Assembly: GCA_016584495.1 (NCBI GenBank)
Contig: WAID01000001.1
Span: forward strand, 2,108,001-2,172,000
Direction: 5' to 3'
Length of the DNA stretch: 64,000 nt
Origin: Celoporthe dispersa
Lineage: Eukaryota; Ascomycota; Sordariomycetes; Diaporthales; Cryphonectriaceae
The position numbers were made by a program, and so were the translations under genes. Positions within the stretch are counted from its first letter, which is position 1, and each line of letters begins with the position of its first letter. The notes beneath the pieces are model-generated. The model had not been told where the DNA came from, made no database searches, and saw only the letters and a list, made by a program, of their open reading frames with translations. This document shows, in pieces, positions 47,378-59,515 of the stretch.

Positions 47378-48791
47378 ATGGCTCAGCAACGAGAGCATGA
47401 TGCCCAAGTCCTGTCCTACAGGCACCTCAGAGAGCTGCCCCGCGCTGACGAGGCCCTCCACAGCCTGAGGAAAATTGCTTCCCTCGTGAAGCCAATCATG
47501 AGGGCCAGGGGCTGGAAGGTGTCAGAGCTCTGCGAGTTCTACCCCTCGCAGCAAAATCTATTAGGTATCCTTGATGGCCTACAGCTCTAAAGAGAAGATG
47601 AAGGGCCCGGATCATGCTAATGCGTGCGTCCTTCCAGGCCTGAACGTAAACAGAGGTCAGAAGATCATGCTACGACTGCGGTACCCCGGTGACCGTACTC
47701 AGTTCCTGCCCATCGAACAGGTCACAGACACGATGCTTCACGAGCTGGCACATATCGTCCACGGGCCCCACGACGCCAAATTCCACGCGCTATGGGACCA
47801 GCTCCGTGACGAGCACGAGGGCCTAGCCATGAAGGGCTACACGGGCGAGGGCTTCCTCAGCCAAGGGCACAAGCTCGGGGGCAGCACCAGGGTCCCGCCG
47901 CGGGAAGCCCGACGTCTCGCTCGTGCTGCGGCCGAGGATCGGGCGCGGCAGGCCGAACGGTCCCGAGGATCTGGCCAGAGGCTCGGTGGTGCACCGATCC
48001 ATCGAGGGCAGGACATACGTCAGGTGATTACGAATGCCGTGGAGAGGAGAAACAGGATGGATCGTGGCTGCGCGAGCACCAACTATACTGACCAGGAGAT
48101 ACGCAACATCGCCGAGACGGCGACAAAGAACGGGTTTAGAACGCAGGCGGAGGAGGACGCTGCTAATGAGGCGGCAATCGCACAAGCCCTGTGGGAGCTG
48201 GTCCAGGAAGACGAGAAACGAATCCGTGGCAAGGACTACATACTACCTAGTCCAGATTTCCCTGCCGGCAACGGCGGAGGCGCCTTCACCTCCACGCCGA
48301 GGAACGGCGAAAGCTCGAGTATACCACCACCAGTTCCGGAGTGGTCGCGGCCGGATGGCCCCGAAGCACCGACGAGCGTGACTCCCGAGCCTGGTTCGGA
48401 ACCATCCGCCCCTCTCCCTGCGAGTGGTTGGACCTGCGAGATCTGCACCCTACACAACCCGCCCAGCTTTCTCAGCTGTGATGCATGCGGGACCACACGG
48501 CCAGAGTCCGTGACGAGGCAGCTGGCAGAGCAGGAGGCAAAAGAGAGAACTGCAAAGCGGCCGCGCCCGAGCCCCGCGACCACAAGTCGGAAAACCCGGC
48601 CACATACAAATCCAGACCCAGCGCACTCAAGGATGGTCTCGTTCAGGAACAGCAGTAGCGGCGCGAGCCAGGCACCACCACCTGCACCGAGCGGGCCGTC
48701 CTTCTGGGAGTGTTCACGGTGCGGTAACGTCGTGGAGCGGCAGTGGTGGAGCTGTGGTCAGTGTGGGAACGTCAAGGAGAGCTCGAGGTGA
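47378..48791 (+). CDS. WSS1: WSS1-type DNA-dependent metalloprotease (WLM domain)
   Basis: Wss1/SPRTN-related protease that degrades proteins crosslinked to DNA. Two exons, 47378-47564 and 47638-48791, give 446 residues. The WLM domain starts near SYRHLRELPRADEALHSL. The zinc site is HELAH at residues 97-101 with third ligand His107 in GPHDAKF. FLSQGHKLGG follows. The C-terminal half is disordered and has two RanBP2-type zinc fingers: WTCEICTLHNP...CDACGTTRP (about residue 350) and FWECSRCG...WWSCGQCG just before the stop. ATG 47378 has a good context (ACCATGG); a frame-compatible ATG at 47336 would add 14 residues. The 73-nt intron has GTATCC/CCAG ends and a branch-like GCTAATG. No frameshift. 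Confidence 0.93.
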
Positions 48792-51178
48792 GCCTGCGCG
48801 CGTGAAGGTCATGATGATGGACCATGACGAGGTGGAGGCATCCGCGGCATTCCAGGTCCTGCTTTTGAGGCCAAAGAAAAGGGTCACGCGACGACACAGC
48901 GGACCCGGAGCTGCGTGTTGGCATGATAGCCACTGGCGCCAGCCTCGAGAGAGCAATGAGAGCGACCAAGCTTGGTCTCCATCGTAATCCTCCTCTTCGG
49001 TCTCGGATCGCACGTTCCCGTAGGGGGCCTGGGGATACTCGCCCTGTCCTGTACCCAGGCATCTGGCATGCAGCGTAGTAGTTTCTAACAAACTAGGCAT
49101 CCCGAGGGCCAAGTTAGCCGAAGCGAAGCAAAACGTACTACTATGTCAGCAAAAAAAGGAAGAAGCAGAGGAAAACAATAGCATGACGTCAGTGCTCCTG
49201 GCAGGGCGTTGAAATTTGGATATGGGAATCTGCAGATCCTCGATCTCTAGGCCGTCGCGGATACTATGGTACATGGTACCTGGCTCAGTACCCAGCACAC
49301 GTGCCCAATGACATTCCACCGGGTGGGACCTTTTCCCATCCTCTGCAGGGACCTGGGGATGAGATTTGGTCTAGCCCTTGGCACCAGCAAGATTCCTGTC
49401 GTGCCTGCCTTCCCGTAGCAGCACGACTTAGCACCTGCGTCTGCCCAGGCGCCCACTGCTCTTGACTCCGCCGGAAAGGGGGGGGCCAACCGGTGGGGCA
49501 TCCACCCACGCCTGAGAAGGAGTTGGGTAGGGTCCTGCAGGGCAACCAGATCGCAATTGAAGGGTCTCGTCAATGTCGTCACCAGGCAGGACAGACACTC
49601 CCACCATAACGAGAAAATGGAACACTACCCATGTGCAGGGCCCTTCTGCTGTGTAACTTGTCGATGCAACCCCGCCTGGACGAGCCTGGCTCAGAATCGA
49701 ACGACCACCTTTTTGCATGGGTGCGTGTCTCTCTCTCCCTCATCATCCTGACATGGTGTACATAGTAGCAGCAAGATGGTCTCGCCGTGCACATGTGACG
49801 GTCCTCTCCACCACGGCAGGATCTTTGTGGGACGAAACACTCCCGCTCCCCAGGGACCTCGCACGCCTCACAGTCGTAGTCCCGTACTATCTCTCCTGTA
49901 CTATGACCTACTCGTACGATGCTTTTGAGACAGATCTGGAACTCAGCTACGACGGCCACACAACTGCCTGCCATCATCAGCGAGCGGGAGAAATCTCTCC
50001 CAACCATCGTGTATGGGCGGAGACAGGGCCGAGAAGACATCACATTACTCGGTTTGTACATGGTATGTATCGGTACCGTGGGGGAAGAGGCTGAAATTTT
50101 CGTAAAGATCCCCTCCCAGCAGGGACATCTCTGCTTCCGACCAGCACTGCAGAGCAGCGGCCATGCCGGACGTGGATAGTGTTACCGTGCTGGGTAAAGC
50201 GACATTGGTCGTAGGTGGATGCTGCCCAAACTCTATTTGATCTCTACTTTTCTCAAGCTGCTTTCCACCAGACCAAACTTTGCCCTCGAACGAAGAAAGA
50301 ATGGCACTTGGTTGGCGGTTCATGACGCAACTTCTTCCTCGCTGCCAACATACACCAGAGCTCCCAAGCTCAACGGTGCTGGTGTTGAGGTGAGGCTCGC
50401 GAGGCTGGAAAGGGCCCACGCCGTCGACCTCCTCGAGGACACGGAGTCAGGTTGGCAATTTGACGCTGCTTGCTGCCTGCTTGCTGCTTGCTAGTCAGGT
50501 CAGACTGGCTGACTGGGTAGGAGTTCCAGATCCGTCCTCAGCTTGTCTCTTCTATCGTCCCGCTCGCTCTCTTCTTGTGTTAGCCACTTAATCCGCAGCG
50601 TCACATCATCATTCCTCTATGCCGTGTGCGTAGCGTCACTGCTCCTCCTCCACTCTTTTTTTTTTTCTCTCTTTTTCTGCTCGCCGAGTGGTACCAAGTC
50701 AGTCAGTCACCTGGTCGCAACCCCCCACCACGACACTTCTTGCCATCGTTTTCGGTAGACCATCCTCGGGGACCCTGTGGATATGGGCCGACCCATCCGT
50801 AGCTTATGATCCCACTCCTGTCCCTGTTGTTTACCACCCTACCCTGCCCGTCATCGGCATAACCAAACTATTACGCCGGCTACCCTACTACCAGCCAAGA
50901 AGCTTTCTTGGCTGGGCCCAGACCGTCGTCCCGAGCTGTGCCGCTGCTCCTCCTCTGCCAACACATGAACCCGTACAGTCGCAGTCTCAAAACACTGCTG
51001 CCCAACCCGTGGAGGTGTCAGCACGGGAAAGGAGTTCCCCACGCTCCCTGTGCAGATTCTCGACGAAGGCTGCTTCCCTTCGAAAGGAACGGCCGCCGCC
51101 CCCTGTCCCACAAGCCGCTGCATCTCTGACGGGGCTGGGCGCCTTCTCGAGAACGCCCATGCCAGCTTCCACGGCGAC
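48792..51178. other. Intergenic region, about 2.4 kb
   Basis: No convincing gene. Long CT-rich tracts (50530-50690) precede the histidine kinase and may be its promoter and leader. The frame 50688-51239 (+) is Pro/Ser-rich and could hold an alternative kinase N-terminus, but no junction is clear. Confidence 0.4.
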
Positions 51179-54100
51179 ATGTCTGGCTCTGGCTCTGTCG
51201 CGAAGGCGGATTCCGCTGCCATACGTCCGACCACAATGACGAACAGCAACCGAGGTCTATCTCCGCTCCAGAGACCCTCGTCAGGCTCGCCGCAGACAGC
51301 TTTCGGTGGTGACGACACAGGCCATCCCGGACACGATAGCTCGACCTTGACGGGGGCAGCAGCTTCACCGCCAGACAGCCATAGCAATGTTCCGTCGAGC
51401 CGGTCACACGGCGGGCGCCGCTCCCCCGCGACAGCACGGCTAGCGACAGGGCCCTGTCAACCAGCCCGTTCCGACTCGAGACGCCCTCCATCACACCTGC
51501 GCAGCTGGCTTTCTCGGCCTTGCAATTTCTGCCGGTGCCTGTATTGGTACTAGACAGCTGGAAGACCGTCGTGCTGGCGAACGAGGCCATGGGGAAGCTA
51601 ATGGGCCTGCTATCCGAGTCCAACGAGAGCGGCGGTACCGACGAGGCATCAAAAGTCCTGGAGCAGATCCACGGGCAGTCATTGTCTCAGGTGGGAATTG
51701 ACATGGTCCAGGATGGAAAGCCGATATGGGTTGCCTGGGAGCCCTTCTTCGACACGATTGCGGAGGAGATGAGGTCGTCCCACGCTCAGACGGGCAGCGG
51801 CGGTGCGGAGCCCAAGATTCGTCCTGGCCACGGCGATGCGACGCCCACTACGGATGGCTTCAACGACAGGAGGCAGTTCAGCCAGTCCCAACACCAGACG
51901 GTCGTTGAGGTCATTGTGTCGCGAAACGACCTCGGCCCGTCGATGCTTCGGTCCTCCCGGCGCGCAAACAGCCTGAGCCCTGAGAGCCAGACTTATGCCA
52001 AGATGATAATAAGCGTGTGGGAGATTGCTGGTCCTCAGACGTACTTTACCCTCACGTTCACCAACACCGAGTCGTGCGCAGACGTGAGCACAAGAGCCAA
52101 GGCAGTGACACAGCTGAGCGCTATAGAATCAACCGAAAAGAAGGTGATATCTTCCTCATCTAATCCTCCCTCGGTCTCGTCCAGCCACTCGGCCACCTCA
52201 CCGTTGTCACGAATCAGCCCGAACGCCGTCACCCTGTCCTCAACCCCCTTTCCGCCGATGGGGCCCCCATTCAAATCCGTGCAAAGTGCGCCATCCCTTC
52301 TCCAGAAAACGCTCATCATCAAGGAAGCCCTCCTCGACACGACGGAGACCCCGATCATCGCGATGTGGAAGGACGGGACGATAGCATATCCAAATGCAGC
52401 TTGCCGGAGGTTGATGGTCAAGGGCGCTCGGATCGATAAATCAACTGAGGGCATGGATATACTATCAAATTGGATCGTGTACACCGAGGACTTCAGTAGA
52501 GTCCTCGAGCATGAAGAGTATCCCATTGCCGTTTTGCTGAGGACGCAGACGCCCTTTTCCGGCATGCGGTGTGGCGTCATCGACCCAGATGGCAAGAAGC
52601 TCGTGCTGGACATATTGGCTGAGGCGATCCGTGACGAGGAGACGGGCGAGTTTCTGGCGGGGATCATCACGTGCCGAGATGTGACCAAAATAGCCAAGGA
52701 GATTGACCAGCTGAAGGAGAGGGATGCCGAGAGGTTCAAGACCATCTGCGATATCATTCCACAGCTCGTCTGGACGACCGATCCCTGGGGCAGCCTCGAT
52801 TTCTTCAACACGCGATGGACCGAGTTCACGGGTATGAGCCTCGAGGACTCTCTGGGGCCGTGGAAGTGGACGCAGGCCCTGCACCCGGACGACAGGGCCG
52901 ACACCGCAAAGAAGTGGGAGCACTGCATGCGCACCGGAGATCCCTACAGCGCGGAGTACCGCTGTCGAACCAAGGAGGGCGAGTGGCGGTGGATGCTGGC
53001 CAGGGCTATGCCTCTCATGAGCCCGGAGACCGGAAAGATCGAGAAATGGTTTGGCACGTGTACCGACGTGCACGACAGCATCGAGTCGAAACTCGCCGCG
53101 AGGAGGACGCGCCAGCAGCTCCTCAGCGTCATCGCTCACGCCCACGTCACCATCTTCGCTGTGGATCTGGACCGCAAGATCACCATGCTCGAGGGGGCCC
53201 TCATCGAGCACGCGAGTGCGAACCTGGGCTCCTTGCCTGGCTGGTGTATAGGGGGAAACGTGGATGAGGTTTTCAATCGTCTGCACCCGGAGCTGCCTGT
53301 GGGCCAGCGCCCCGATTTTCTGTCGGCCGTCGACGCGATCTTCGAGCGGAGGTCCGGCGATGTTCTGGTTGAGCACAGCATAGGTAAGCTATCTATCCGC
53401 CCTGCTCTCTGCCTCTGCTGGGCAGGTAGACGTGCTAACGATCACAGATGACCGGCATTTTCGGACGAGGTTCTTGCCGATGACTACTAAGACGACCCAG
53501 ACAGGCTTGAAACCGGAGGGGCGCAGCGATAGTATACCAGACAACGACATAGAGGGCGCAATCGGCATTATCATGGATGTGACGGAGCTGAAGGCAAAAG
53601 AGGCCGTCCTTGAGGTTCAGGCCAAGGAGAAGCAACAGCTGCTGGCGAACGAGGCGGCCGCTAAGGAGGCCAGCAGACTGAAGAGCCAGTTTCTGGCTAA
53701 CGTGAGTTCACGCGGTGCTCCTCCATCTGATAAGGCTAACCAAACATAGATGTCTCACGAGATTCGAACGCCTATAACCGGTGTCATTGGTAGGCTTGCT
53801 CTGCATCATCTGCTCCGCATCACCGTCATGGCAAACGCTGACCCCGAAGGACAGGCATGGCGGAGCTGCTGTTAGACGTCGACCTGAACGGCGAGCAGCG
53901 AGACTACGCCGAAAACATCTTCCGGTCGGCTAACGCCTTGTTGACGGTCATCAACGATATTCTTGACTTCTCCAAGGTCGAATCTGGGCGAATGGACATC
54001 GAGGAAGTTCAGTTCCGCATGTCTGTCATAGGTCAGTCTGAGCGAAGGTTGTGTTAAGTCTGCGTAGACCGGTTTCGAGTTCTGACCACGCCGTTTACAC

Positions 54101-55759
54101 ATCAGTGCGAGACGTACACAAGATGCTCAGTTTTGCTGCCCAGCGGAAAAATCTCGAGATCGTTGCGGACATCGCACCGGACATTGCTGAAGATCTTGTC
54201 GTCCTCGGCGACCCGGGCCGGGTGAGACAGATCATCACGAACCTGCTTACCAACAGCATCAAATTCACGCATCAGGGCTTCGTCAGGCTGTCACTCACCA
54301 AGGAGCGAGAGACAGACGACATGGTCGAGATCCGATTCGTTGTGCAGGATACCGGCATCGGCATTGACGAGGAGATCCGCAAGAGACTATTCCAACCGTT
54401 CAGCCAAGGCGATGCATCAACGGCGAGGAAGTTCGGCGGGACAGGCCTCGGGCTGACGATCTGCAAGAGCCTCCTTGAGCTCATGCACGGCCGCATGACC
54501 CTAGAGTCTGTGCCCAACCAGGGGACCACGGCGTCCTTCTGGGTGCCATTCAACAAGCCTCACGAGACACAGTCCTCGAACCTGGTCAAGATCCAACCCC
54601 TTCCGGATCGGCTCCAGTCCGAGATGAGCGTGTCTTGCAACAGCTCCGACTTCGAAGCCCTCGGGACACCGCCCAATGGGGAATTCGCGGGCGGCCTGGC
54701 GGAGAAGAGCAAATTGCCTACAAAGCTGAAGGGCTCGATCCTCCCTGCCGAGGAGGGCCTCTCGCAGGATGAGCGCTCCAGGATCCACGTGCTGGTCGTG
54801 GAGGACAATGCCATCAACCAGCAAATCGCCACCAAGACGATCAGGAAGCTAGGGTTCAGCGTCGCGGCAGCCTGGAACGGACGCGAGGCGTTGGAGTATC
54901 TGGCCTCGGCGCAGAATGGGCAGAATCGGAAGCCCAATATTATCCTCATGGATGTGCAGGTGAGTTTGTCTGGAGCCCCCCCCCTCCCACACACACACAC
55001 CTGCTGTTCCCTCCCGAGGAGCCTCGTTCTTTTAAGTCTGACAACCTGCCTCTCCCCCAACAGATGCCCATCTGTGACGGCTACAAGGCCACGCATCTGA
55101 TACGCCACCACGCCCCGTACAAGACCTACATACGAGACGTTCCCATCGTGGCCATGACGGCGTCAGCCATCCAAGGCGACCAGGAGAAGTGCAGGAGGGC
55201 GGGTATGGACGACTACCTCGCGAAGCCCGTGAGGTCGAAGACGCTGGAGCAGATGCTCGTGCGGTGGTCCCTCGACAAGCGGACCCTGCCTACGCCTCAA
55301 CCAGCGTCGTCTCACGCCTCGATCTGCTCGGAGCAGAGCGGCCACTGCACGAACGCGGTGATCCCGGCCGTCGGGCTAGGAGAGGTCGACGGCGACGCAG
55401 CCATGCCGCCCATGCTACAGCCAGAGTTGGAGCGCGAGGACAGCCGCAGTAGCCCGCTCACGCCGAGACCGAAGCTCGTGACGGCATCGTCCTTCTTCTC
55501 GGCGGCAGCGGTGGATATCTCGACGCAGCAGCAGCAGCAGCAGCAGCAGCAGCCACCACGCAAGCCGGACCTGCAGATCCGGCGTGTGGAGACGGACGAG
55601 CTCGCGCAGCAGAGCCGGGACGACAAGCTGATCGACGCGGCGGGGGGTTCTGCAGTGGCGCCGCTGGTGCATACGCCGATGATGGACAAGGGAAATCCCC
55701 TCACGGAGGCCAACGTACAAAAGTTTCAGCAGGAAGAGCTTACCAGGAGGATGTCCTAG
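51179..55759 (+). CDS. PAS-containing hybrid histidine kinase, one frameshift
   Basis: Two-component hybrid kinase signalling to a phosphotransfer protein; resembles the fungal TcsA/Fos-1 type, although this subgroup is a guess. Six exons: 51179-53383, 53448-53701, 53750-53789, 53855-54031, 54106-54959 and 55064-55759, about 1,408 residues. A PAS-like region starts near residue 110 (LPVPVLVLDSWKTVVLANEA). A PAS domain lies at about 520-640 (LVWTTDPWGSLDFFNTRW, WRWMLARAMPL). The H-box SHEIRTP has His823. The ATPase boxes are TNLLTNSIKF, DTGIGI, FQPFSQGD and GGTGLGL. The C-terminal receiver domain (LVVEDNAINQQ, ILMDVQMP) has Asp1175. A polyglutamine run lies near the end. Run C5 at 51423-51427 must gain one base so that SHGGRRSP joins RDSTASDRALS. 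There is no transmembrane segment, so the kinase is cytosolic. The true start is uncertain; ATG 51179 and 51236 are both possible. Confidence 0.88.
55526..55552 (+). repeat. (CAG)9 coding repeat, polyglutamine
   Basis: In-frame CAG run coding about nine Gln in the tail of the histidine kinase, downstream of the receiver domain. Likely length-variable between strains. Confidence 0.95.
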
Positions 55760-56164
55760 GGCAGCACCTATCGACTGCCTTTTTTTTTTTTCTCTTCTCT
55801 TTCTTCCCCGACGCTTGTCCCTTTCCTCTCCTTGTCGCTGTTCTTCTTCTTCGACCTAATTTCACTTGTTTCTATCAGCATGGCGTTACGGCTTGCTTTG
55901 ATACCTACCTGTACGGTACGGATGGTGGAGGGTGTCTTAAAAACAAATCAGCCTTGTATTGTAGCTTGATGTTTCGGTCATAGCGTGTGCATCTTGGCAT
56001 TGAGAGAAAGAGGGGGGAAAAGGCATGATCGGCGTTCTTTTTATGGGAATATATATATACATATATATGTTTATTTATTTATATGTAGCCTTGTATATTC
56101 TGGTTTAGAGAAAAGAGAAAAGAGCTTATTTGCGGATGGGTTCAGCGGGTTCACATCACAGACA

Positions 56165-56190
56165 CCCCCCCCCCCACACACACACACACC
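56165..56190. repeat. C11 run followed by (AC)n
   Basis: Eleven consecutive C, then about seven AC units. The length is likely unreliable in the assembly. Confidence 0.9.
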
Positions 56191-56794
56191 TGTGCGGCAC
56201 AGTAGGATTTAGAATGGCCGAGACAGCAATCCAGCTGCATTTCTGCTATACATTGGACAGTGAATCTTTTTTTTTTCTTCTTTTTCCTTTCTTCTCTGTA
56301 CGTCTAGACTTGCATATTCTTCATTTCTCCTTGTGTAGTGTGGTATGCGTGATGTTGGGTGGGTAACCTTTTTACCAGCAGTGAGTGACCTCGTGTTCAA
56401 CGCCGCGAGCCGTATTAGGTACGCATTTATTTCGAAACCCGGCGAACCAATGCGACGATCGGGCACCATACTCACCGCCGTCGCCGTGTCGGTTGCCTTT
56501 CCCTCACTCGCGTCCAGCGGGTTAGCCCCGAGGAAGAAGCCAACTTACATCGAACCCATTCCCGTCACATCACACCATCCATCCCACCTGTAAGCTTGCC
56601 CATATTTTCTACACGGGTAAGCTCCAGCAGTCTGACCGGCCACGAATCGTGTGAAGCCCTGTCCCGGAGCTGACGGGCGGATCGACGGACAGACATAAAA
56701 CGTCGTGAGGCTTACTTTTTCTTATTGGCTCAGGTCGTCATATGATAATTTGCTGTTGGGTTCCGATCGAACCCGATTATTGGGAGGCGTTAGT

Positions 56795-56810
56795 TACGTA
56801 CGTACGTACG
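56795..56810. repeat. (TACG)4 palindromic tetranucleotide tract
   Basis: Four tandem TACG units, self-complementary, in intergenic DNA about 350 bp before the luciferase-domain gene. Confidence 0.9.
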
Positions 56811-57161
56811 CTGACGCTGTCTCTACTATTTTTTTCTTTTTTTTTATTACTGTTTTCTTTTGAGCTCTGTTACTACTAGTACACAACTATTTCAAGGTTG
56901 TCGTCATCCACCCCCCCCCTCCTTCTCCCCGCCTCTCCACTCCCTCTCTCTCAGCTCTCAGCTGATAGAAGTGGCGCCGCCATATTGAAGACACTACTCC
57001 CCATCGGTGGTGACCGGGAAGGAAAAGAAAGGGAAAGCCAGCGACCAGGAACGCGACTTCAAAAGAACCCCGAAATTCCCAGCCGTCGCTCAGACACAGC
57101 AGCAGCAGCACATCACCCACACATACACACACACCTACCTGGCAACAGCCCACCAGCGACC

Positions 57162-58015
57162 ATGGCAGCAGAAAGCACCCTCGCGTCCCTAGCCGCGCAC
57201 CTCCACCGCCTCACCGATGCCCTCCCCCCAGCGCTGCGCCAGAACCCCAGGGCCGCCGCCCTCGCCCTCGCCATCACAGCTCTCGGCGTCTCCATCCCGA
57301 CCTTGACCTACGCCCGCGCCAGCTACCGCGGGTACATGGCCCTGGGCAGGGGCGGCATGCCCTACAACGTCTTGGGCTGGGCCCTGCAGGGCGTCCTCCA
57401 ACTCATCGCCCGGCACGACACGCGCGACCCTTGTCCGCTTGCCGAGCCCAAGAACCGCACCGCCACGGAGCCGCACGGCAGCAGGACCTTTTTGGGCCCG
57501 CCCCGGTCCCCGCGCGCCAGGGGCCCAGGCCCGAGGTGCCTGGGTACGTCGCCCCGCAGAGGCAGACGACGCAGCAGCCGGGCGACCTGGAGGCGCTGCG
57601 GGCGCGCATGACGGCGCACCTGGAAGGGCTGGCGGCCCAGGGCGGGAACGCGGGTGTGCTGGTGATGCGGCCGTCCGGGCTCGAGGGCGTGGGGACGCCG
57701 GCGCTCTGGCTCGACACGACGCCCCCGGCAGGCCCGCTGCCGAGGTTCCTGGCGCGGGGCCTGAGGGGGGAGGTGGCGCACGTGCACCCGGAGGCGAGCT
57801 CGCACGTCACGATGAGCATGGCGGACGCGGAGGAGGTCGTGCGGAAGGGGTGGGCCGAGAGGCACCCCCTGAGCGGCGTGGCGATGCTGCCGTGGAGCTA
57901 TGTCATGATCTACGCCCCGCGGGACGAGGGCGAGCTTGACGTGTGGACGGCGATCATGAGCGCCGGCGTGCGGTTTGTGTGTGCTGCGGCCGGGAGGGAG
58001 GTGCATGTGGACTGA
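57162..58015 (+). CDS. Luciferase-domain (DUF5519) protein, one frameshift
   Basis: Fungal protein of unknown function with the so-called luciferase domain (not known to emit light). About 284 residues. The N-terminal region has a hydrophobic segment (AAALALAITALGVSIP, about residues 27-45), then SYRGYMALGRGGMPYNVLGW and RHDTRDPCPL. The C-terminal half carries VPGYVAPQRQTTQQ, ALRARMTAHLEGLA, GEVAHVHPEASSHVTMS and HPLSGVAMLPWSYVMIYAPRDEGELDVW. The two halves are in different frames. One base missing from the T5/G3 tract at 57489-57496 explains it, so that RTF continues as GPAPVPARQGPRPE. The family is usually continuous over this point. ATG 57162 (ACCATGG) is chosen; the frame is open upstream only as leader sequence. 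Confidence 0.8.
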
Positions 58016-58315
58016 GCGGGAGCAGGGAGGGTCTGCTGGGAGTGCAGAGTACATGGGACTACCAGGTGCACAGTATTTATCTTGATGATCAGAGGAGAGA
58101 AGTTCATACTCTTTTCTCTCTCTCTTTGGGCCTATTTAAACTGCAGTCTCAGATTGACAGGTTGCAATATCAACAATAGTTTGCTTGCATATGAATGCCA
58201 GCCACACAGGATTGTTTGTGATGTTGCAGGTAAACATGGAGGGGAAAAAAGGGAAGAAGGGTGCTTCAATATATATATTCATGTCAAAAAGGGATGTAAA
58301 AAACCAGGCAAAAGC

Positions 58316-58319
58316 AAAA
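58316..58319 (-). terminator. Pol III T4 terminator of tRNA-Leu
   Basis: TTTT on the minus strand, seven bases past the tRNA 3' end, as expected for RNA polymerase III. Confidence 0.6.
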
Positions 58320-58325
58320 GAGAAT

Positions 58326-58422
58326 GATCAGACTGGGACTCCGAACCCAGGAGGATTGCTCCATCAGGAAGTTTTGTTAAGCTGACCTTAACCTGACGCC
58401 ATAACCGCTCGGCCATCTGACC
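58326..58422 (-). tRNA. tRNA-Leu(AAG) with 16-nt intron, atypical T-loop
   Basis: The ends pair as a 7-bp acceptor stem (GGTCAGA with TCTGATC, one G-U). The anticodon stem is TCAGG/CCTGA. The loop region is 23 nt, which gives anticodon AAG plus a 16-nt intron after position 37; the intron contains CTTAA, complementary to TTAAG around the anticodon, as in eukaryotic pre-tRNAs. The long variable arm (GGAGCAATCCTC) marks a class II tRNA. Two oddities: the T-loop has eight bases (TTCGGAGT) instead of seven, and the usual A21 of the D-loop is T (GGTTATGGC). It may be genuine with a sequencing error in the GG, or a slightly decayed copy. Confidence 0.85.
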
Positions 58423-59515
58423 TATTTTTCTTGGTTAGAGTATCCGTCAAATCTTTATCTTATAGTCTTGGTATCACAGCAGGGTACTGGTGGATCTATT
58501 GAGAACCCACAGGGGCCTTTGTCTTGCTGGGAGATGGAGAATGTTACACAGAAGTCTACTTGGTTTGACCAGAGAAAGGAAAACAAAGAAAGAAAAGAAA
58601 AAAAAGAAAAGAAAAAAGGGAATATTATTGTAGAAAGCTGTTCCCTTGTGGTGGCCCCTTTCACTTCCCACAGGACCAACCCAAGGCCGTCCTAGCAGCG
58701 CTAAACCAGCCAGAACAATACCCAGCATAAAAACCTTCTCACATGACAATCCTTTGTCTGCTGAGAAAAATTGTTCTCCAATGTATTTCGTCTCGCGATT
58801 TCCCTGTTCTCTCCTTGCGCACCCCCCCCCCTTCCTCTCATTTTTCTTTTTCTTTTTTCTTTTATTTCCCCAGCTTTGATTATCTGGCCACAACAGAGAG
58901 CTGTTCTGGTCAGTCAGTTACCTTCCTGATCCTGTGTCTAGCCTATCTTCTTTCATCTTTCCATATTGAGCATTCTACCCAAGACCCAGTCCCGGTAGAG
59001 CTGCAGGTCGCCTGCAGGCTTGCACATTTCGGATAGAGAGTATATCAATTGAACATTTTTCAAACACTATCTGGTATCTAATCGCGCCCAACCAATCTTG
59101 AGAGCAGGCCTGTTTGTCCTGATGAGTGCGGGCATAGATGCCACCCAGGTGCGCATCTACCCTGCCTCAGAGATTGCCCAGGAACATGGGCGTCACCACC
59201 AGCCTCCAGTAGGCCTCTGTTCCGCAGGCACGAGCCCTGTCATTGAGCAGGACAGCGTGCCCCCCTTTAAAAAAAAAAAAAACAGGTCAATGGCAAGATG
59301 CATAAAACGCCAGACGCCTCCAAATCTCCCGGCCCTTTTTGAAGGCTCAATGCAGTGTTTCAGGTCTAACCTTATACTATTCATGCCCGATACCCTCCCC
59401 CTTGAAGTCCTATTGCAAGTAACGCCAGTCTTGTCTTTCGCATGTCATCTAAACGCTGCCTTCGTCTATCTGGAACCCGCCCAGAGTGGCGTGGCCCCGT
59501 CACACCCGCTGAGAT
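58423..59515. other. Intergenic region
   Basis: Upstream flank of the tRNA and 3' flank of CTP synthase. It has A-rich (58580-58620), T-rich (58840-58865) and A-run (59270-59282) tracts. No gene is seen. Confidence 0.45.

Larger units (their letters stand above)
55760..57161. other. Intergenic region with low-complexity DNA
   Basis: 3' UTR of the kinase, then promoter and leader of the luciferase-domain gene. It holds T-runs (55781-55791, 56266-56274), an AT-dinucleotide tract (56048-56068), a C11 plus (AC)n block (56165-56190), a (TACG)4 palindromic tract (56795-56810) and CT-rich leader sequence at 56908-56955. No gene is supported. Confidence 0.5.

Noticed and set aside
46818..47468. 216-residue frame (+) overlapping the WSS1 start
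   Set aside because: Composition unlike a protein, no motif, and it overlaps WSS1 exon 1 in another frame; probably promoter and leader sequence.
49579..50061. 160-residue frame (-) between WSS1 and the kinase
   Set aside because: No motif, irregular composition, no conserved neighbour relation.
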